This document shows positions 33,815 through 42,867 of a DNA stretch of 64,000 bases, in pieces. The translations under genes were made by a program, and so were the position numbers. Under the pieces are notes generated by a model. The model worked only from the letters and a program-made list of their open reading frames with translations. It was not told the origin of the DNA and ran no database searches. The number at the start of each line of letters is the position of its first letter. The first letter of the stretch is position 1. Origin of the DNA: Mycobacterium sp. 852014-52450_SCH5900713 (GTDB lineage: Bacteria; Actinomycetota; Actinomycetes; Mycobacteriales; Mycobacteriaceae); the NCBI RefSeq assembly GCF_001667075.1, contig NZ_LZIL01000080.1:1-64000 (forward strand). The letters are read 5' to 3'.

Positions 33815-34084
33815 ATGACCGACGCCCCCCGACGGCCGCACGTGGAACTACTGACCCGAGACGGCTGCACCATCTGCGAACGCGTGCACGCGCGACTCGG
33901 CGAATTGGCCGCTGAGCTGGGCTTCGACCTGTCGACGATCGACGTCGACGCCGCCGCCTCGGCCGGCAACCCGGCGCTGCGGGCCGAGTTCGGCGACCGG
34001 CTGCCCGTGATCCTGCTCGACGGCCGCGAGCACAGTTACTGGGACATAGACGAGCCCCGGCTGCGCGCGGATCTCGCTCGATGA
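33815..34084 (+). CDS. glutaredoxin-like protein (Rv0508-like)
   Basis: This 89-aa thioredoxin-fold protein has a CTIC redox motif in LLTRDGCTICERVHARLGEL and the cis-proline segment FGDRLPVILLDGREH. It belongs to the DUF836/glutaredoxin-2-like group found in actinobacteria; a disulfide or mycothiol-linked redox role is likely. The ATG at 33815 is used; a GTG at 33809 is in frame. hemA follows after 102 bases. Confidence 0.9.
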   Translation: MTDAPRRPHVELLTRDGCTICERVHARLGELAAELGFDLSTIDVDAAASAGNPALRAEFGDRLPVILLDGREHSYWDIDEPRLRADLAR

Positions 34085-34186
34085 GGGCCGCCGGGCAATT
34101 ATTTGGTAGCCCACCTGATAAACGATTACCTTGGAAACCAGTTCAATTACTGGAGAAAGCAAGGGAGCTGGCCAGGTGATGCTGCC

Positions 34187-35557
34187 GTGAGCGTCTTGCT
34201 TTTCGGGGTTTCGCACCGCAGTGCGCCGGTCTCCGTCCTGGAACAACTCACCATCGACGAATCCGATCAGGGCAAGATCGTCGACCGGGTGTTGCAGTCG
34301 CCGCTGGTGACCGAGGCGATGGTGCTGTCGACGTGCAACCGGGTCGAGGTCTACGCGGTGGTGGATGCCTTCCACGGCGGGCTGGCGGCAATCGGGCAGG
34401 TGCTGTCGGATCACTCCGGAATGTCGATGGGGGACCTGACCAAGTACGCGTACGTCCGCTACAGCGAGGCCGCCGTCGAGCACCTGTTCGCGGTGGCCAG
34501 CGGTCTGGACTCCGCGGTCGTGGGTGAGCAGCAGGTGCTCGGCCAGGTGCGCCGCGCGTACGCCACCGCGGAAACCAACCGCACCGTCGGCCGGGTGCTG
34601 CATGAGCTGGCCCAGCGGGCGCTGTCGGTGGGAAAGCGGGTGCATTCCGAAACCGCGATCGACGCGGCCGGCGCATCCGTGGTGTCGGTCGCCCTGGACA
34701 TGGCCGAACGCCGGCTGGGCGGGCTACAGGGCAAGACCGCCGTGCTGGTCGGCGCCGGCGCGATGGGTGCCCTGGCGGCGGCCCACCTGACCAGGGCCGG
34801 CATCCGGCACGTGCACGTCCTGAATCGGTCGCTGGCCCGGGCGCAGCGGTTGGCCCGCAAACTCCGCGAATCCGGTGTGCAGGCCGACGCGATGTCACTC
34901 GACCGCTTGGCCGACGCGGTCGCCGACGCGGACGTCATGGTCAGCTGCACCGGCGCGGTGAGCCCGGTCGTCACGCTGGCCGACGTGCACCACGCGCTGG
35001 CCGCCGCGCGCCGCGACGAGTCGACCCGGCCGCTGGTGATCTGCGACCTGGGCATGCCGCGTGATGTGGACCCCGCGGTCGCCGGTCTGCCCGGTGTCTG
35101 GGTCGTCGACGTGGACCGCGTGCAGCACGAGCCGTCGGCGCACGCCGCGGCCTCCGATGTCCACGCCGCGCGCCACATCGTGGCCGCGGAGGTCGCCGCC
35201 TACCTGGCGGGGCAGCGCATGGCCGAGGTCACGCCGACGGTGACGGCCTTGCGCCAGCGCGCCGCCGACGTGGTGGAGGCGGAGCTGCTGCGCCTGGACA
35301 ACCGGCTACCCGGCCTTCAGAGCGCCCACCGCGAGGAGGTGGCGCGGACCGTGCGGCGGGTGGTGGACAAGCTGCTGCATGCGCCCACGGTGCGGATCAA
35401 ACAACTCGCCAGCGCCCCAGGCGGGGACAGCTACGCCGAAGCGCTGCGCGAACTCTTCGAACTCGACCAGACCGCCGTCGACGCCGTCGCCGCGGGCGAA
35501 TTGCCCGTCATGTCAACGGGATTCGACGCCGGAACGCAAGAACCGTCCGCCGAGTAG
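34187..35557 (+). CDS. hemA: glutamyl-tRNA reductase
   Basis: HemA reduces glutamyl-tRNA to glutamate-1-semialdehyde, the committed step of tetrapyrrole synthesis; HemL later converts it to 5-aminolevulinate. The 456-aa protein has the active-site C50 in LSTCNRVEVY, the tRNA/NADPH region AAHLTRAGIRHVHVLNRSL, and the dimerisation helices around DNRLPGLQSAHREEVARTV. The start is the GTG at 34187 (VSVLLFG). The hemC gene follows after 13 bases, so hemA-hemC-hemD-hemB form an operon. Confidence 0.96.
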   Translation: MSVLLFGVSHRSAPVSVLEQLTIDESDQGKIVDRVLQSPLVTEAMVLSTCNRVEVYAVVDAFHGGLAAIGQVLSDHSGMSMGDLTKYAYVRYSEAAVEHLFAVASGLDSAVVGEQQVLGQVRRAYATAETNRTVGRVLHELAQRALSVGKRVHSETAIDAAGASVVSVALDMAERRLGGLQGKTAVLVGAGAMGALAAAHLTRAGIRHVHVLNRSLARAQRLARKLRESGVQADAMSLDRLADAVADADVMVSCTGAVSPVVTLADVHHALAAARRDESTRPLVICDLGMPRDVDPAVAGLPGVWVVDVDRVQHEPSAHAAASDVHAARHIVAAEVAAYLAGQRMAEVTPTVTALRQRAADVVEAELLRLDNRLPGLQSAHREEVARTVRRVVDKLLHAPTVRIKQLASAPGGDSYAEALRELFELDQTAVDAVAAGELPVMSTGFDAGTQEPSAE

Positions 35558-35570
35558 CCGATTGGCGAAC

Positions 35571-36515
35571 GTGATCCGGATAGGTACCCGGGGCAGTCTC
35601 TTGGCCACCACCCAGGCCGGCGTCGTCAGGGACGCCTTGATCGCCAACGGTCATCCAGCGGGGCTGGTGATCATCACCACCGCCGGCGACCGCTCGTCGG
35701 CGCCCATCGAGACCCTGGGCGTCGGCGCCTTCACCACCGCGCTGCGCGAGGCGATGAACGACGGCCGAGTGGACGCCGCGGTGCACTCCCACAAGGATTT
35801 GCCCACGGCGGACGACCCGCGGTTCACCATCGCGGCGATCCCGCCGCGCAACGACCCCCGCGACGTGGTGGTGGCCCGCGACGGGCTGGTACTCGGGGAG
35901 TTGCCGGCCGGTTCGCTGGTGGGCACCTCGTCCCCGCGGCGGGCTGCGCAGCTTAGAGCATTGGGTCTCGGTTTGGAAATCCGCCCCCTACGAGGCAACC
36001 TAGATACCAGGTTGAACAGGGTAAGCAATGGTGATCTCGACGCGATCGTGGTAGCCCGGGCCGGACTGGCCCGGCTCGGTCGCCTCGACGATGTCACCGA
36101 GACGTTAGAGCCGGTGCAGATGTTGCCAGCACCGGCTCAGGGCGCGCTCGCCGTCGAATGCCGCGCCGGCGATGCGTTGGTAGCGGTGCTGGCGGAGTTG
36201 GACGATGCCGACACGCGTGCGTCGGTCACTGCGGAGCGAGCCCTGTTGGCCGAACTGGAGGCCGGTTGTTCCGCACCGGTGGGCGCGATCGCCGAGGTGG
36301 TCGAGTCCATCGATGAGGAAGGCCGAGTCTTCGAAGAGCTGTCGCTGCGCGGGTGCGTGGCGGCACTGGACGGATCTGACGTGATCCGCGCGTCCGGGGT
36401 CGGCACCGCCGACCGGGCGCGTGAGCTGGGGGTTTCGGTCGCCGCGGAGTTGTTCGAACTCGGCGCCCGAGAACTCATGCAGGAAGCGCGGCAGGACCCG
36501 GCACGAGGAAATTAA
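35571..36515 (+). CDS. hemC: porphobilinogen deaminase (hydroxymethylbilane synthase)
   Basis: HemC polymerises four porphobilinogens to hydroxymethylbilane. The 314-aa enzyme shows IRIGTRGSLLATTQA, the active-site Arg segments LVGTSSPRRAAQLRAL and IRPLRGNLDTRL, and the dipyrromethane-binding cysteine in ELEAGCSAPVGAIAE. I take the GTG at 35571; a TTG at 35562 is possible. The stop is 23 bases before the hemD start. Confidence 0.96.
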   Translation: MIRIGTRGSLLATTQAGVVRDALIANGHPAGLVIITTAGDRSSAPIETLGVGAFTTALREAMNDGRVDAAVHSHKDLPTADDPRFTIAAIPPRNDPRDVVVARDGLVLGELPAGSLVGTSSPRRAAQLRALGLGLEIRPLRGNLDTRLNRVSNGDLDAIVVARAGLARLGRLDDVTETLEPVQMLPAPAQGALAVECRAGDALVAVLAELDDADTRASVTAERALLAELEAGCSAPVGAIAEVVESIDEEGRVFEELSLRGCVAALDGSDVIRASGVGTADRARELGVSVAAELFELGARELMQEARQDPARGN

Positions 36516-36538
36516 TTGCGAGTGACGTGGGAGCGACA

Positions 36539-38194
36539 ATGACGACGCGAGGGCGTAAGCCGAGACCCGGCCGCATCACGTACGTGGGTTCTGGTCCCGG
36601 CGATCCGGGACTCCTGACCACCCGGGCCGCCACGGTATTGGCGAACGCCGCCTTGGTGTTCACCGACCCCGACGTGCCGGAGCCGGTGCTGGCGCTGATC
36701 GGCAAAGACTTGCCACCGGTTTCGGGCCCGGCACCCGCCGATGCCCCCGCCGGGCACGGCGACGCCGCCACCGGCGCGGAGCAACCCGCGGTGATATCGG
36801 CCGGTCCCGATGTCCGCCCGGCGCTCGGCGAGCCCGCCGAGGTGGCGAAGACGCTGACGGCCGAGGCCCGAACGGGCGTCGACGTGGTCCGGCTGGTGGC
36901 TGGGGATCCGCTGACGGTTGACGCGGTCATCACCGAGGTGAACGCCGTCGCGCGGAGCCACCTGCACCTCGAGATCGTGCCCGGCCTGGCTCCCACGGAC
37001 TCCGTGCCCACCTACGCGGGGTTGCCGCTGGGCTCGTCGCACACGGTTGCCGACGTCCGCGACCCACATGTGGACTGGGACGCATTGGCCGCGGCGCCCG
37101 GTCCGCTGATCCTGCAGGCGACCACGTCGCATCTGGCCGATGCGGCGCGCACCCTGATCGAGCACGAACTGGCCGAGACCACTCCGTGCGTGGTGACCGC
37201 GCACGGCACCACCTGCCAGCAGCGTTCTATCGAGACCACGCTGGGCGGCCTGACCGACTCGGCCGTGCTGGGCGCGACGGACCCGGCGGGCCCGTTGACC
37301 GGGCCGCTGGTGGTGACCATCGGCAAGACGGTGGCCAGCCGGGCGAAGCTGAACTGGTGGGAGAGCCGCGCCCTGTACGGCTGGACCGTATTGGTGCCGC
37401 GCACCAAGGACCAGGCCGGCGAGATGAGCGAGCGGCTGACCTCCTACGGTGCACTGCCGATCGAGGTGCCGACCATCGCCGTCGAGCCGCCGCGCAGCCC
37501 CGCGCAGATGGAGCGGGCGGTCAAAGGTCTGGTCGACGGCCGCTTCCAGTGGGTGGTGTTCACCTCCACCAACGCGGTGCGCGCGGTGTGGGAGAAGTTC
37601 GGCGAGTTCGGTCTGGACGCTCGTGCCTTCTCGGGCGTGAAGATCGCCTGTGTCGGCGAATCCACGGCCGATCGGGTGCGCGCCTTCGGGATCAGCCCCG
37701 AATTGGTGCCGGCCGGGGAGCAGTCGTCGTTGGGTCTGCTGGACGATTTCCCGCCCTACGACAGCATTTTCGACCCGGTGAATCGTGTCCTGCTGCCGCG
37801 GGCCGACATCGCCACCGAGACGCTGGCCGAGGGGCTGCGCGAACGGGGCTGGGAGATCGAGGACGTCACCGCCTACCGGACCGTGCGGGCCGCCCCGCCG
37901 CCGGCGGAGACGCGGGAGATGATCAAGACCGGCGGGTTCGACGCCGTGTGCTTCACCTCCAGCTCCACGGTGCGCAACCTGGTTGGCATCGCCGGCAAGC
38001 CGCACGCGCGGACGATCATCGCCTGCATCGGTCCCAAGACCGCCGAGACCGCCGCCGAGTTCGGGTTGCGGGTGGACGTGCAGCCGGAAACGGCGGCGGT
38101 CGGTCCGCTGGTCGACGCTTTGGCCGAGCACGCCGCGCGGTTGCGCGCCGAGGGTGCGCTGCCACCGCCGCGTAAGAAGAGCCGCAGGCGCTAG
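36539..38194 (+). CDS. hemD: fused uroporphyrinogen-III C-methyltransferase-like and uroporphyrinogen-III synthase
   Basis: This 551-aa fusion matches Rv0511. The N-terminal half (about 1-270) is a SUMT-type methylase with ITYVGSGPGDPGLLTTRA and VRLVAGDPLTVDAV. The C-terminal half (about 285-540) is a uroporphyrinogen-III synthase with GWTVLVPRTKDQAGEM, WVVFTSTNAVRAVWEK and CFTSSSTVRNLVGIAG. A spacer rich in Ala and Pro (about 65-90) interrupts the methylase domain. The ATG at 36539 is used; a GTG at 36527 is in frame. Its TAG overlaps a micro-ORF that runs up to hemB. Confidence 0.93.
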   Translation: MTTRGRKPRPGRITYVGSGPGDPGLLTTRAATVLANAALVFTDPDVPEPVLALIGKDLPPVSGPAPADAPAGHGDAATGAEQPAVISAGPDVRPALGEPAEVAKTLTAEARTGVDVVRLVAGDPLTVDAVITEVNAVARSHLHLEIVPGLAPTDSVPTYAGLPLGSSHTVADVRDPHVDWDALAAAPGPLILQATTSHLADAARTLIEHELAETTPCVVTAHGTTCQQRSIETTLGGLTDSAVLGATDPAGPLTGPLVVTIGKTVASRAKLNWWESRALYGWTVLVPRTKDQAGEMSERLTSYGALPIEVPTIAVEPPRSPAQMERAVKGLVDGRFQWVVFTSTNAVRAVWEKFGEFGLDARAFSGVKIACVGESTADRVRAFGISPELVPAGEQSSLGLLDDFPPYDSIFDPVNRVLLPRADIATETLAEGLRERGWEIEDVTAYRTVRAAPPPAETREMIKTGGFDAVCFTSSSTVRNLVGIAGKPHARTIIACIGPKTAETAAEFGLRVDVQPETAAVGPLVDALAEHAARLRAEGALPPPRKKSRRR

Positions 38195-38301
38195 TGGTTG
38201 CGGCGATCGCAAGCGCGGCCGTGGCGATCGCAAGCGCGGCGAAGCCGGGCGCGGCGGGTCGCCACGAGAGCGCGAAGCCGGGCGCAGCGGGTCGCCGCTG
38301 A
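38194..38301 (+). CDS. repeat-containing micro-ORF bridging hemD and hemB (35 aa)
   Basis: The GTG at 38194 shares its first base with the hemD TAG, and the TGA at 38299-38301 shares its last base with the hemB ATG. The 35-codon frame between them is open throughout and encodes VVAAIASAAVAIASAAK followed by two PGAAGR units. It is built of two pairs of direct repeats. The exact fit to both neighbours suggests translational relay from hemD to hemB; translation itself is inferred. Confidence 0.5.
   Translation: MVAAIASAAVAIASAAKPGAAGRHESAKPGAAGRR
38203..38296 (+). repeat. direct repeats between hemD and hemB
   Basis: gcgatcgcaagcgcgg occurs at 38203-38218 and 38224-38239 (period 21). A second, 25-base unit starting gcgaagccgggcgc and ending gcgggtcgcc occurs at 38239-38263 and 38272-38296 (period 33, one difference). 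Both periods are multiples of three, so the frame of the micro-ORF survives. Confidence 0.85.
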
Positions 38302-39284
38302 TGAGCGCATTTCCGCGGCAGCGCCCGCGTCGGCTCCGCTCCACCCCAGCGCTGCGTCGTTTGGTGGCGCAAACGTCCTTGGAGCCAAGGCATTTGGTGC
38401 TGCCGATGTTCGTCGCCGACGGTATCGACGAACCGCGGCCGATCGCGTCGATGCCCGGCGTCGTGCAGCACACCCGCGACTCGCTGCGCAGCGCCGCGAC
38501 CGATGCCGTCAACGCCGGCGTTGGTGGCCTGATGCTGTTCGGCGTGCCTCGCGACGAGGACAAGGACTCGACGGGGTCGGCGGGCACCGACCCCGATGGC
38601 ATTCTCAATCTCGCCCTGCGGGACCTGGCCAAGGATCTCGGCGACGCGACGGTATTGATGGCCGACACCTGCCTGGACGAGTTCACTGACCACGGCCATT
38701 GCGGCGTGCTGGACGCCAGGGGCCGGGTCGACAACGACGCCACCCTGGCCCGGTACGTGAAACTGGCTGTCGCACAGGCGGAGTCGGGCGCCCACGTGGT
38801 CGGGCCCAGCGGGATGATGGACGGCCAGGTGGCCGCGATCCGTGACGGCCTGGACGCCGCCGGTTACACCGACGTGGTGGTCTTGGCCTATGCCGCGAAA
38901 TTCGCCTCGGCGTTCTACGGCCCCTTCCGCGAGGCGGTCAGTTCCAGTCTGTCCGGGGACCGGCGCACCTATCAGCAGGAGCCGGGAAACTTTCGCGAGG
39001 CGCTGCGCGAGATCCGGCTGGACCTCGACGAGGGCGCGGACATCATCATGGTCAAGCCCGCGATGAGTTACCTCGACGTGGTGGCCGCCGCGGCGGACAT
39101 CTCGCCGGTGCCGGTGGCCGCCTACCAGGTTTCGGGGGAGTACGCCATGATTTGCGCTGCAGCCGCGAATAATTGGATCGACGAGCGGGTGGCGGCGCTC
39201 GAGTCGTTGACCAGCATCCGCCGTGCAGGAGCCGATATCGTGCTGACCTATTGGGCCGTGGACGCGGCCGGTTGGCTTTCGTGA
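38301..39284 (+). CDS. hemB: delta-aminolevulinic acid dehydratase (porphobilinogen synthase)
   Basis: HemB condenses two 5-aminolevulinates to porphobilinogen. The 327-aa enzyme has the Schiff-base lysines in LAYAAKFASAFYGPFR and IIMVKPAMSYLDVV, and a metal-binding loop ADTCLDEFTDHGHCGVLD. The ATG at 38301 overlaps the preceding micro-ORF stop. It precedes the DUF3093 gene by 1 base. Confidence 0.96.
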   Translation: MSAFPRQRPRRLRSTPALRRLVAQTSLEPRHLVLPMFVADGIDEPRPIASMPGVVQHTRDSLRSAATDAVNAGVGGLMLFGVPRDEDKDSTGSAGTDPDGILNLALRDLAKDLGDATVLMADTCLDEFTDHGHCGVLDARGRVDNDATLARYVKLAVAQAESGAHVVGPSGMMDGQVAAIRDGLDAAGYTDVVVLAYAAKFASAFYGPFREAVSSSLSGDRRTYQQEPGNFREALREIRLDLDEGADIIMVKPAMSYLDVVAAAADISPVPVAAYQVSGEYAMICAAAANNWIDERVAALESLTSIRRAGADIVLTYWAVDAAGWLS

Positions 39285-39285
39285 G

Positions 39286-39852
39286 ATGGGGCTTGCTTTG
39301 ACATCACAGTCGACGAAGGGCGAGCCGAAGCCGTTGTTCTACGAGCCGGGCGCCAGCTGGTGGTGGGTGGCATGGGGCCCGGTGGCCGCGGGCTCGATGA
39401 TCCTGATCGAGGTCTGGAGTGGCGCCCCGGTGTCGTTCTTGATCCCGGTGATCTTCCTGGTCCTGGTGTCGGGGTTCGTCGGGTTGCAGGTCAAGGCGGC
39501 CCGGATCCACGTCTCGGTCGAGCTCACCGAAGACGCCCTGCGGCAAGGCACCGAAACCATCCTGGTGCGCGAGATCCTCAAGGTGTATCCCGACGCCGAA
39601 AACCACGAAGCGTCCGGTAAGGAGCTGGCCCAGTGGCAGTCGGCGCGGGCCCTCGGCGAGTTGGTCGGGGTGCCCCGCGGCCGGATCGGCATCGGGCTTC
39701 GGCTCACCGGAAAACGCACCGTTCAGGCCTGGGCCCGCCGGCATCGTCGCCTCCGCGAGGCGCTGACCCCGCTGGTCCAGGAGCGGGTCGAACCCGCCCG
39801 CTCGGAGGCCACCGACGCCGACCATGACGACGAGGCCGGGCCCACCCAGTGA
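39286..39852 (+). CDS. DUF3093 family membrane protein
   Basis: The 188-aa protein (Rv0513-like) has two adjacent membrane helices (WWWVAWGPVAAGSMILIEVW; PVSFLIPVIFLVLVSGFVGL) followed by a cytoplasmic beta-rich domain (HVSVELTEDALRQGTETILV; GIGLRLTGKRTVQAWARRH) and an acidic tail. DUF3093 members are restricted to actinobacteria and have no assigned function. The ATG at 39286 follows the hemB stop directly, and its end overlaps the next gene by 4 bases. Confidence 0.9.
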   Translation: MGLALTSQSTKGEPKPLFYEPGASWWWVAWGPVAAGSMILIEVWSGAPVSFLIPVIFLVLVSGFVGLQVKAARIHVSVELTEDALRQGTETILVREILKVYPDAENHEASGKELAQWQSARALGELVGVPRGRIGIGLRLTGKRTVQAWARRHRRLREALTPLVQERVEPARSEATDADHDDEAGPTQ

Positions 39853-40112
39853 GCGCCCCACGCTGGACAACCAGGGTCCTCGTCGAACTCGGCCTGGCCT
39901 GCGCGGCGTTCGTCGGCGCGATTGTGAGCTGGTCGCGTTCGCATCACGCGGTGGCGGTGGCGCCCATCGCGGACGGGCAGCCGTTCACGACGTCAACGGT
40001 GTACGACCCGCAGCTGCTGTTGCTGACCCTCTTGCTGCTGACGAGTGCAGGGGTGCTGGCGGTGGTCGGAACCGCCCGACACCGCCGCGAGCGACGCTCT
40101 AAGACGTCCTGA
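39849..40112 (+). CDS. small two-helix membrane protein (Rv0514-like)
   Basis: The 87-aa protein has two membrane helices (VLVELGLACAAFVGAIVSW; LLLLTLLLLTSAGVLAVVG) around an extracytoplasmic loop and a basic C-terminus. The GTG at 39849 lies in a GTGA overlap. It ends inside the convergent STAS gene by 14 bases. No function can be assigned. Confidence 0.88.
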   Translation: MSAPRWTTRVLVELGLACAAFVGAIVSWSRSHHAVAVAPIADGQPFTTSTVYDPQLLLLTLLLLTSAGVLAVVGTARHRRERRSKTS

Positions 40113-40524
40113 CCAGCGGCAGCGCCAGCCGACGGCGCCGGGCTATGGCGTCGGCCAGGTCGTGCAGTGCCTCGGGCACCGAGTGGTCGTCCGAGAAACC
40201 GCTGTCACCCAACGCTTCGGTGACCGCCGGGCTCGCGACCAGCGTCCATTGCACCCCTTCGGCGCGGCAGTCGTCATCGACGGTTTGCAGAAGCGAAATG
40301 CCCGCCGCAGCAAATTGACTGACGCCGCTCATGTCGAGCACCACGCGGTCTTCTCCGAGGATGAAACGGTGAATGTAGCCGGCGACTCGGTCGGCATTGA
40401 GATCGTCGATTTCGCCCCGGATGGTCACCACGGTGGCCAGCTGACGACGGTGCGCCCGGATCCAGGCGCCGTCGCAGTGAAAGATGCCGTTTTGTTCCCG
40501 TGCCAGCACATCGGCGATCGTCAT
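40099..40524 (-). CDS. STAS domain protein (anti-anti-sigma-like)
   Basis: This 141-aa protein matches Rv0516c, a STAS-domain protein linked to the anti-sigma-factor network and osmosensory control in M. tuberculosis. The STAS core is LATVVTIRGEIDDLNADRV and RVVLDMSGVSQFAAAGISLL, where a serine (Ser in DMSGV) or nearby residue may be phosphorylated. The ATG at 40524 follows gcgaggggtg. The 235 bases between it and the divergent acyltransferase hold no gene. Confidence 0.88.
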   Translation of the reverse strand: MTIADVLAREQNGIFHCDGAWIRAHRRQLATVVTIRGEIDDLNADRVAGYIHRFILGEDRVVLDMSGVSQFAAAGISLLQTVDDDCRAEGVQWTLVASPAVTEALGDSGFSDDHSVPEALHDLADAIARRRRLALPLVRTS

Positions 40525-40759
40525 GAACACCCCTCGCTCTCCGTGGCGTTCGCTGTACTTCTGACGCTAAACCCCAAGGTTAAGGAGGGTGAAAGCCGAA
40601 CCTAACGGTTTGCTAAGGAAGCGATTGTCGCCCTTTTCGAGCAAAGGTCGCCGGGCGCGGATTTTCGGCGAAAGGCCGCATGCCACACCACAACCGTCCG
40701 CGCGCCGGGGCGATTGCGCTGCTAGGCTGCCATGGCTACCGGTTGCGAGGCGGGGGCTT

Positions 40760-42088
40760 GTGACATCGCGTGGTCGCCCGGTCAGCCGACCTAAAAGGCG
40801 AACGGAACAGCAGAGTCCAGGCGGAAAGAAAAGCGCTGTGCGCGGTGGAAATATCACGGGAGAGATCAGGGGCGAGATCAAGGCCCTGACGGGGCTCCGC
40901 ATCGTCGCCGCGCTGTGGGTCGTGCTGTTTCACTTCCGGCCGATGCTGGGCGACGTGGGAACCGATTTCCACGATGCCCTCGCGCCCGTGCTCAACTGCG
41001 GAGCCCAGGGCGTCGACCTGTTCTTCATCCTCAGCGGATTCGTTCTGACCTGGAACTACCTCGACCGGATGGGCCGGTCATGGTCGACGCGCGCGACCCT
41101 GCACTTCCTGTGGCTGCGGCTGGCCAGGGTGTGGCCGGTGTACCTGGTCACGCTGCATCTCGCCGCCCTCTGGGTGGTCTTCACCCTGCACGTCGGCCAC
41201 GTGCCGTCGCCCGATGCCGGTCAGCTCACCGCGATCAGCTACGTGCGCCAGATCCTGCTGGTGCAGCTGTGGTTCGTGCCGTTCTTCGACGATTCGAGCT
41301 GGGACGGGCCCGCCTGGTCGATCAGTGCGGAATGGCTGGCGTATCTGCTTTTCGGCCTTCTGGTGCTGGTGATCCTGCGGATGAAGCAGGCGACGCGGGC
41401 GCGCAGCCTGATGGTGCTGGCGTTCGCGGCGGCGCTGCCGCCCGTGGTCATGCTTCTGGCCAGTGGCCACTTCTACACCCCGTGGAGCTGGCTGCCGCGG
41501 ATCGTCACCCAGTTCACGGCCGGCGCGCTTGCTTGCGCCGCGGTGCGCCGGCTGCGGCTGACCGATCGCGGTCGCCGAGTGGCGGGCTACCTGTCCCTGC
41601 TTCTGCTGGCCGCGATGGTGGGCGTCCTCTACTGGTTCGACGCTCACCCGATCTCCGGTGTGGTGGAGAACGACAGCGGTGGCGTGGTCGACATCCTGTT
41701 CATTCCGCTGGTGATCACGCTGGCCATCGGCGTCGGCAGCCTGCCCCGGGTGCTCTCCACCCGGTTGATGGTCTACGGAGGCCAGATCTCGTTCTGCCTG
41801 TACATGGTTCACGAGCTGGTGCACACGGCGTGGGGCTGGTCAGTCGAGCAGTTCGAGCTTCGGCCGCAGGACAATCCGTGGAAATGGAACATCATTGGCC
41901 TGCTCGCGATCGCCGTGATCATCTCGATCGTGATGTATCACTTCGTCGAAGAGCCCGCCCGCCGCTGGATGCGCCGGATGGTCGATGTCAAAGCCGTCAC
42001 CGCGAGAAGCGAGCCCGACGAGCCGTCGAACGGCAAGGTCCACCCGATCGACCGCTCGCTGGAAGCTGTTTCGGTCCGCGCGGTGTGA
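40760..42088 (+). CDS. acyltransferase-3 family membrane protein (Rv0517-like)
   Basis: This membrane acyltransferase of about 442 aa has around ten helices. The family hallmarks are IKALTGLRIVAALWVVLFHF with the catalytic His, GAQGVDLFFILSGFVLTW, and WSISAEWLAYLLFG, with a closing VEEPARRWMRRMVD. Members O-acylate sugars or lipids of the envelope. The GTG at 40760 gives VTSRGRPVSR, consistent with the homologue; the open frame further upstream (from 40589) does not look like protein. Confidence 0.9.
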   Translation: MTSRGRPVSRPKRRTEQQSPGGKKSAVRGGNITGEIRGEIKALTGLRIVAALWVVLFHFRPMLGDVGTDFHDALAPVLNCGAQGVDLFFILSGFVLTWNYLDRMGRSWSTRATLHFLWLRLARVWPVYLVTLHLAALWVVFTLHVGHVPSPDAGQLTAISYVRQILLVQLWFVPFFDDSSWDGPAWSISAEWLAYLLFGLLVLVILRMKQATRARSLMVLAFAAALPPVVMLLASGHFYTPWSWLPRIVTQFTAGALACAAVRRLRLTDRGRRVAGYLSLLLLAAMVGVLYWFDAHPISGVVENDSGGVVDILFIPLVITLAIGVGSLPRVLSTRLMVYGGQISFCLYMVHELVHTAWGWSVEQFELRPQDNPWKWNIIGLLAIAVIISIVMYHFVEEPARRWMRRMVDVKAVTARSEPDEPSNGKVHPIDRSLEAVSVRAV

Positions 42089-42131
42089 CGGTTGCGTTAG
42101 CGCACGGCCGCGGGCCGGCGGCGGATAATCG

Positions 42132-42866
42132 ATGAAAATCCGGTGGCACATGACGATGCCGTTGACGGGGGAGGTAGTGGTGAGTCGTCTGGCCACCTTT
42201 GTCATCGGCCTGACTTTTCTGGTCGGCGTCGGCATCGCGTACCCGGCTCAGGTGCGCACCTACGACACGCTGACCCTGGATTTCCGGTTGAACCACATTG
42301 CCGTCATCGGCGACTCCTATACCACCGGCACCGGTGAAGGTGGGCTAGGCCCGAGGTCATGGCCCGCCCGCGCCTGGGACGTTCTCGCCGCGCGCGGCGA
42401 ACGGATCTCGGCCGACGTCTCGGCCGAGGGCAGGGCCGGCTACGGCATGCCGGGCGACCATGGCAGCGTCTTCGAGGACCTGACCGCAAGGGCCGTGCAG
42501 CGCGACGATGTGCTGGTGGTGTTCTTCGGCTCCCGCAACGACGAGCCGATCGATCCGGGCGTGATCGGTCAAAAAGCCCGCAGCGCATTCGATTTGGCCC
42601 GCAGCCTGGCGCCGTCTGCTCGGTTCCTGGTGATCGGGCCGCCGTGGCCGACCGCGGACGTGCCCCTCCCGATCCTGCAGATTCGCGACGCGCTCGGGGC
42701 GGCGGCCGGCGGCGCGGGTGCGACGTGGGTCGACCCGATCGCCGAACGCTGGTTCGTCGGTAGGCCCGACCTGATCGGGGCGGACGGAGTGCACCCGAAC
42801 GACGCCGGGCATCAATACATGGCGGACAAGATCGCGCCGCTGATCCGCACCCAGCTGTCGACCTGA
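42132..42866 (+). CDS. SGNH/GDSL hydrolase, exported
   Basis: This 244-aa protein matches Rv0518. After a membrane segment (residues 17-37) the SGNH blocks appear: HIAVIGDSYTTGTGEGG with the nucleophile Ser, FFGSRNDEP with Asn, and GADGVHPNDAGHQYMAD with the Asp-His pair. It is probably anchored outside the membrane, where it may remove acyl groups; it follows the acyltransferase gene after 43 bases, which fits a modify/demodify pair. The first residue is uncertain: ATG at 42132, ATG at 42150 or GTG at 42180. Confidence 0.9.
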   Translation: MKIRWHMTMPLTGEVVVSRLATFVIGLTFLVGVGIAYPAQVRTYDTLTLDFRLNHIAVIGDSYTTGTGEGGLGPRSWPARAWDVLAARGERISADVSAEGRAGYGMPGDHGSVFEDLTARAVQRDDVLVVFFGSRNDEPIDPGVIGQKARSAFDLARSLAPSARFLVIGPPWPTADVPLPILQIRDALGAAAGGAGATWVDPIAERWFVGRPDLIGADGVHPNDAGHQYMADKIAPLIRTQLST

Positions 42867-42867
42867 C

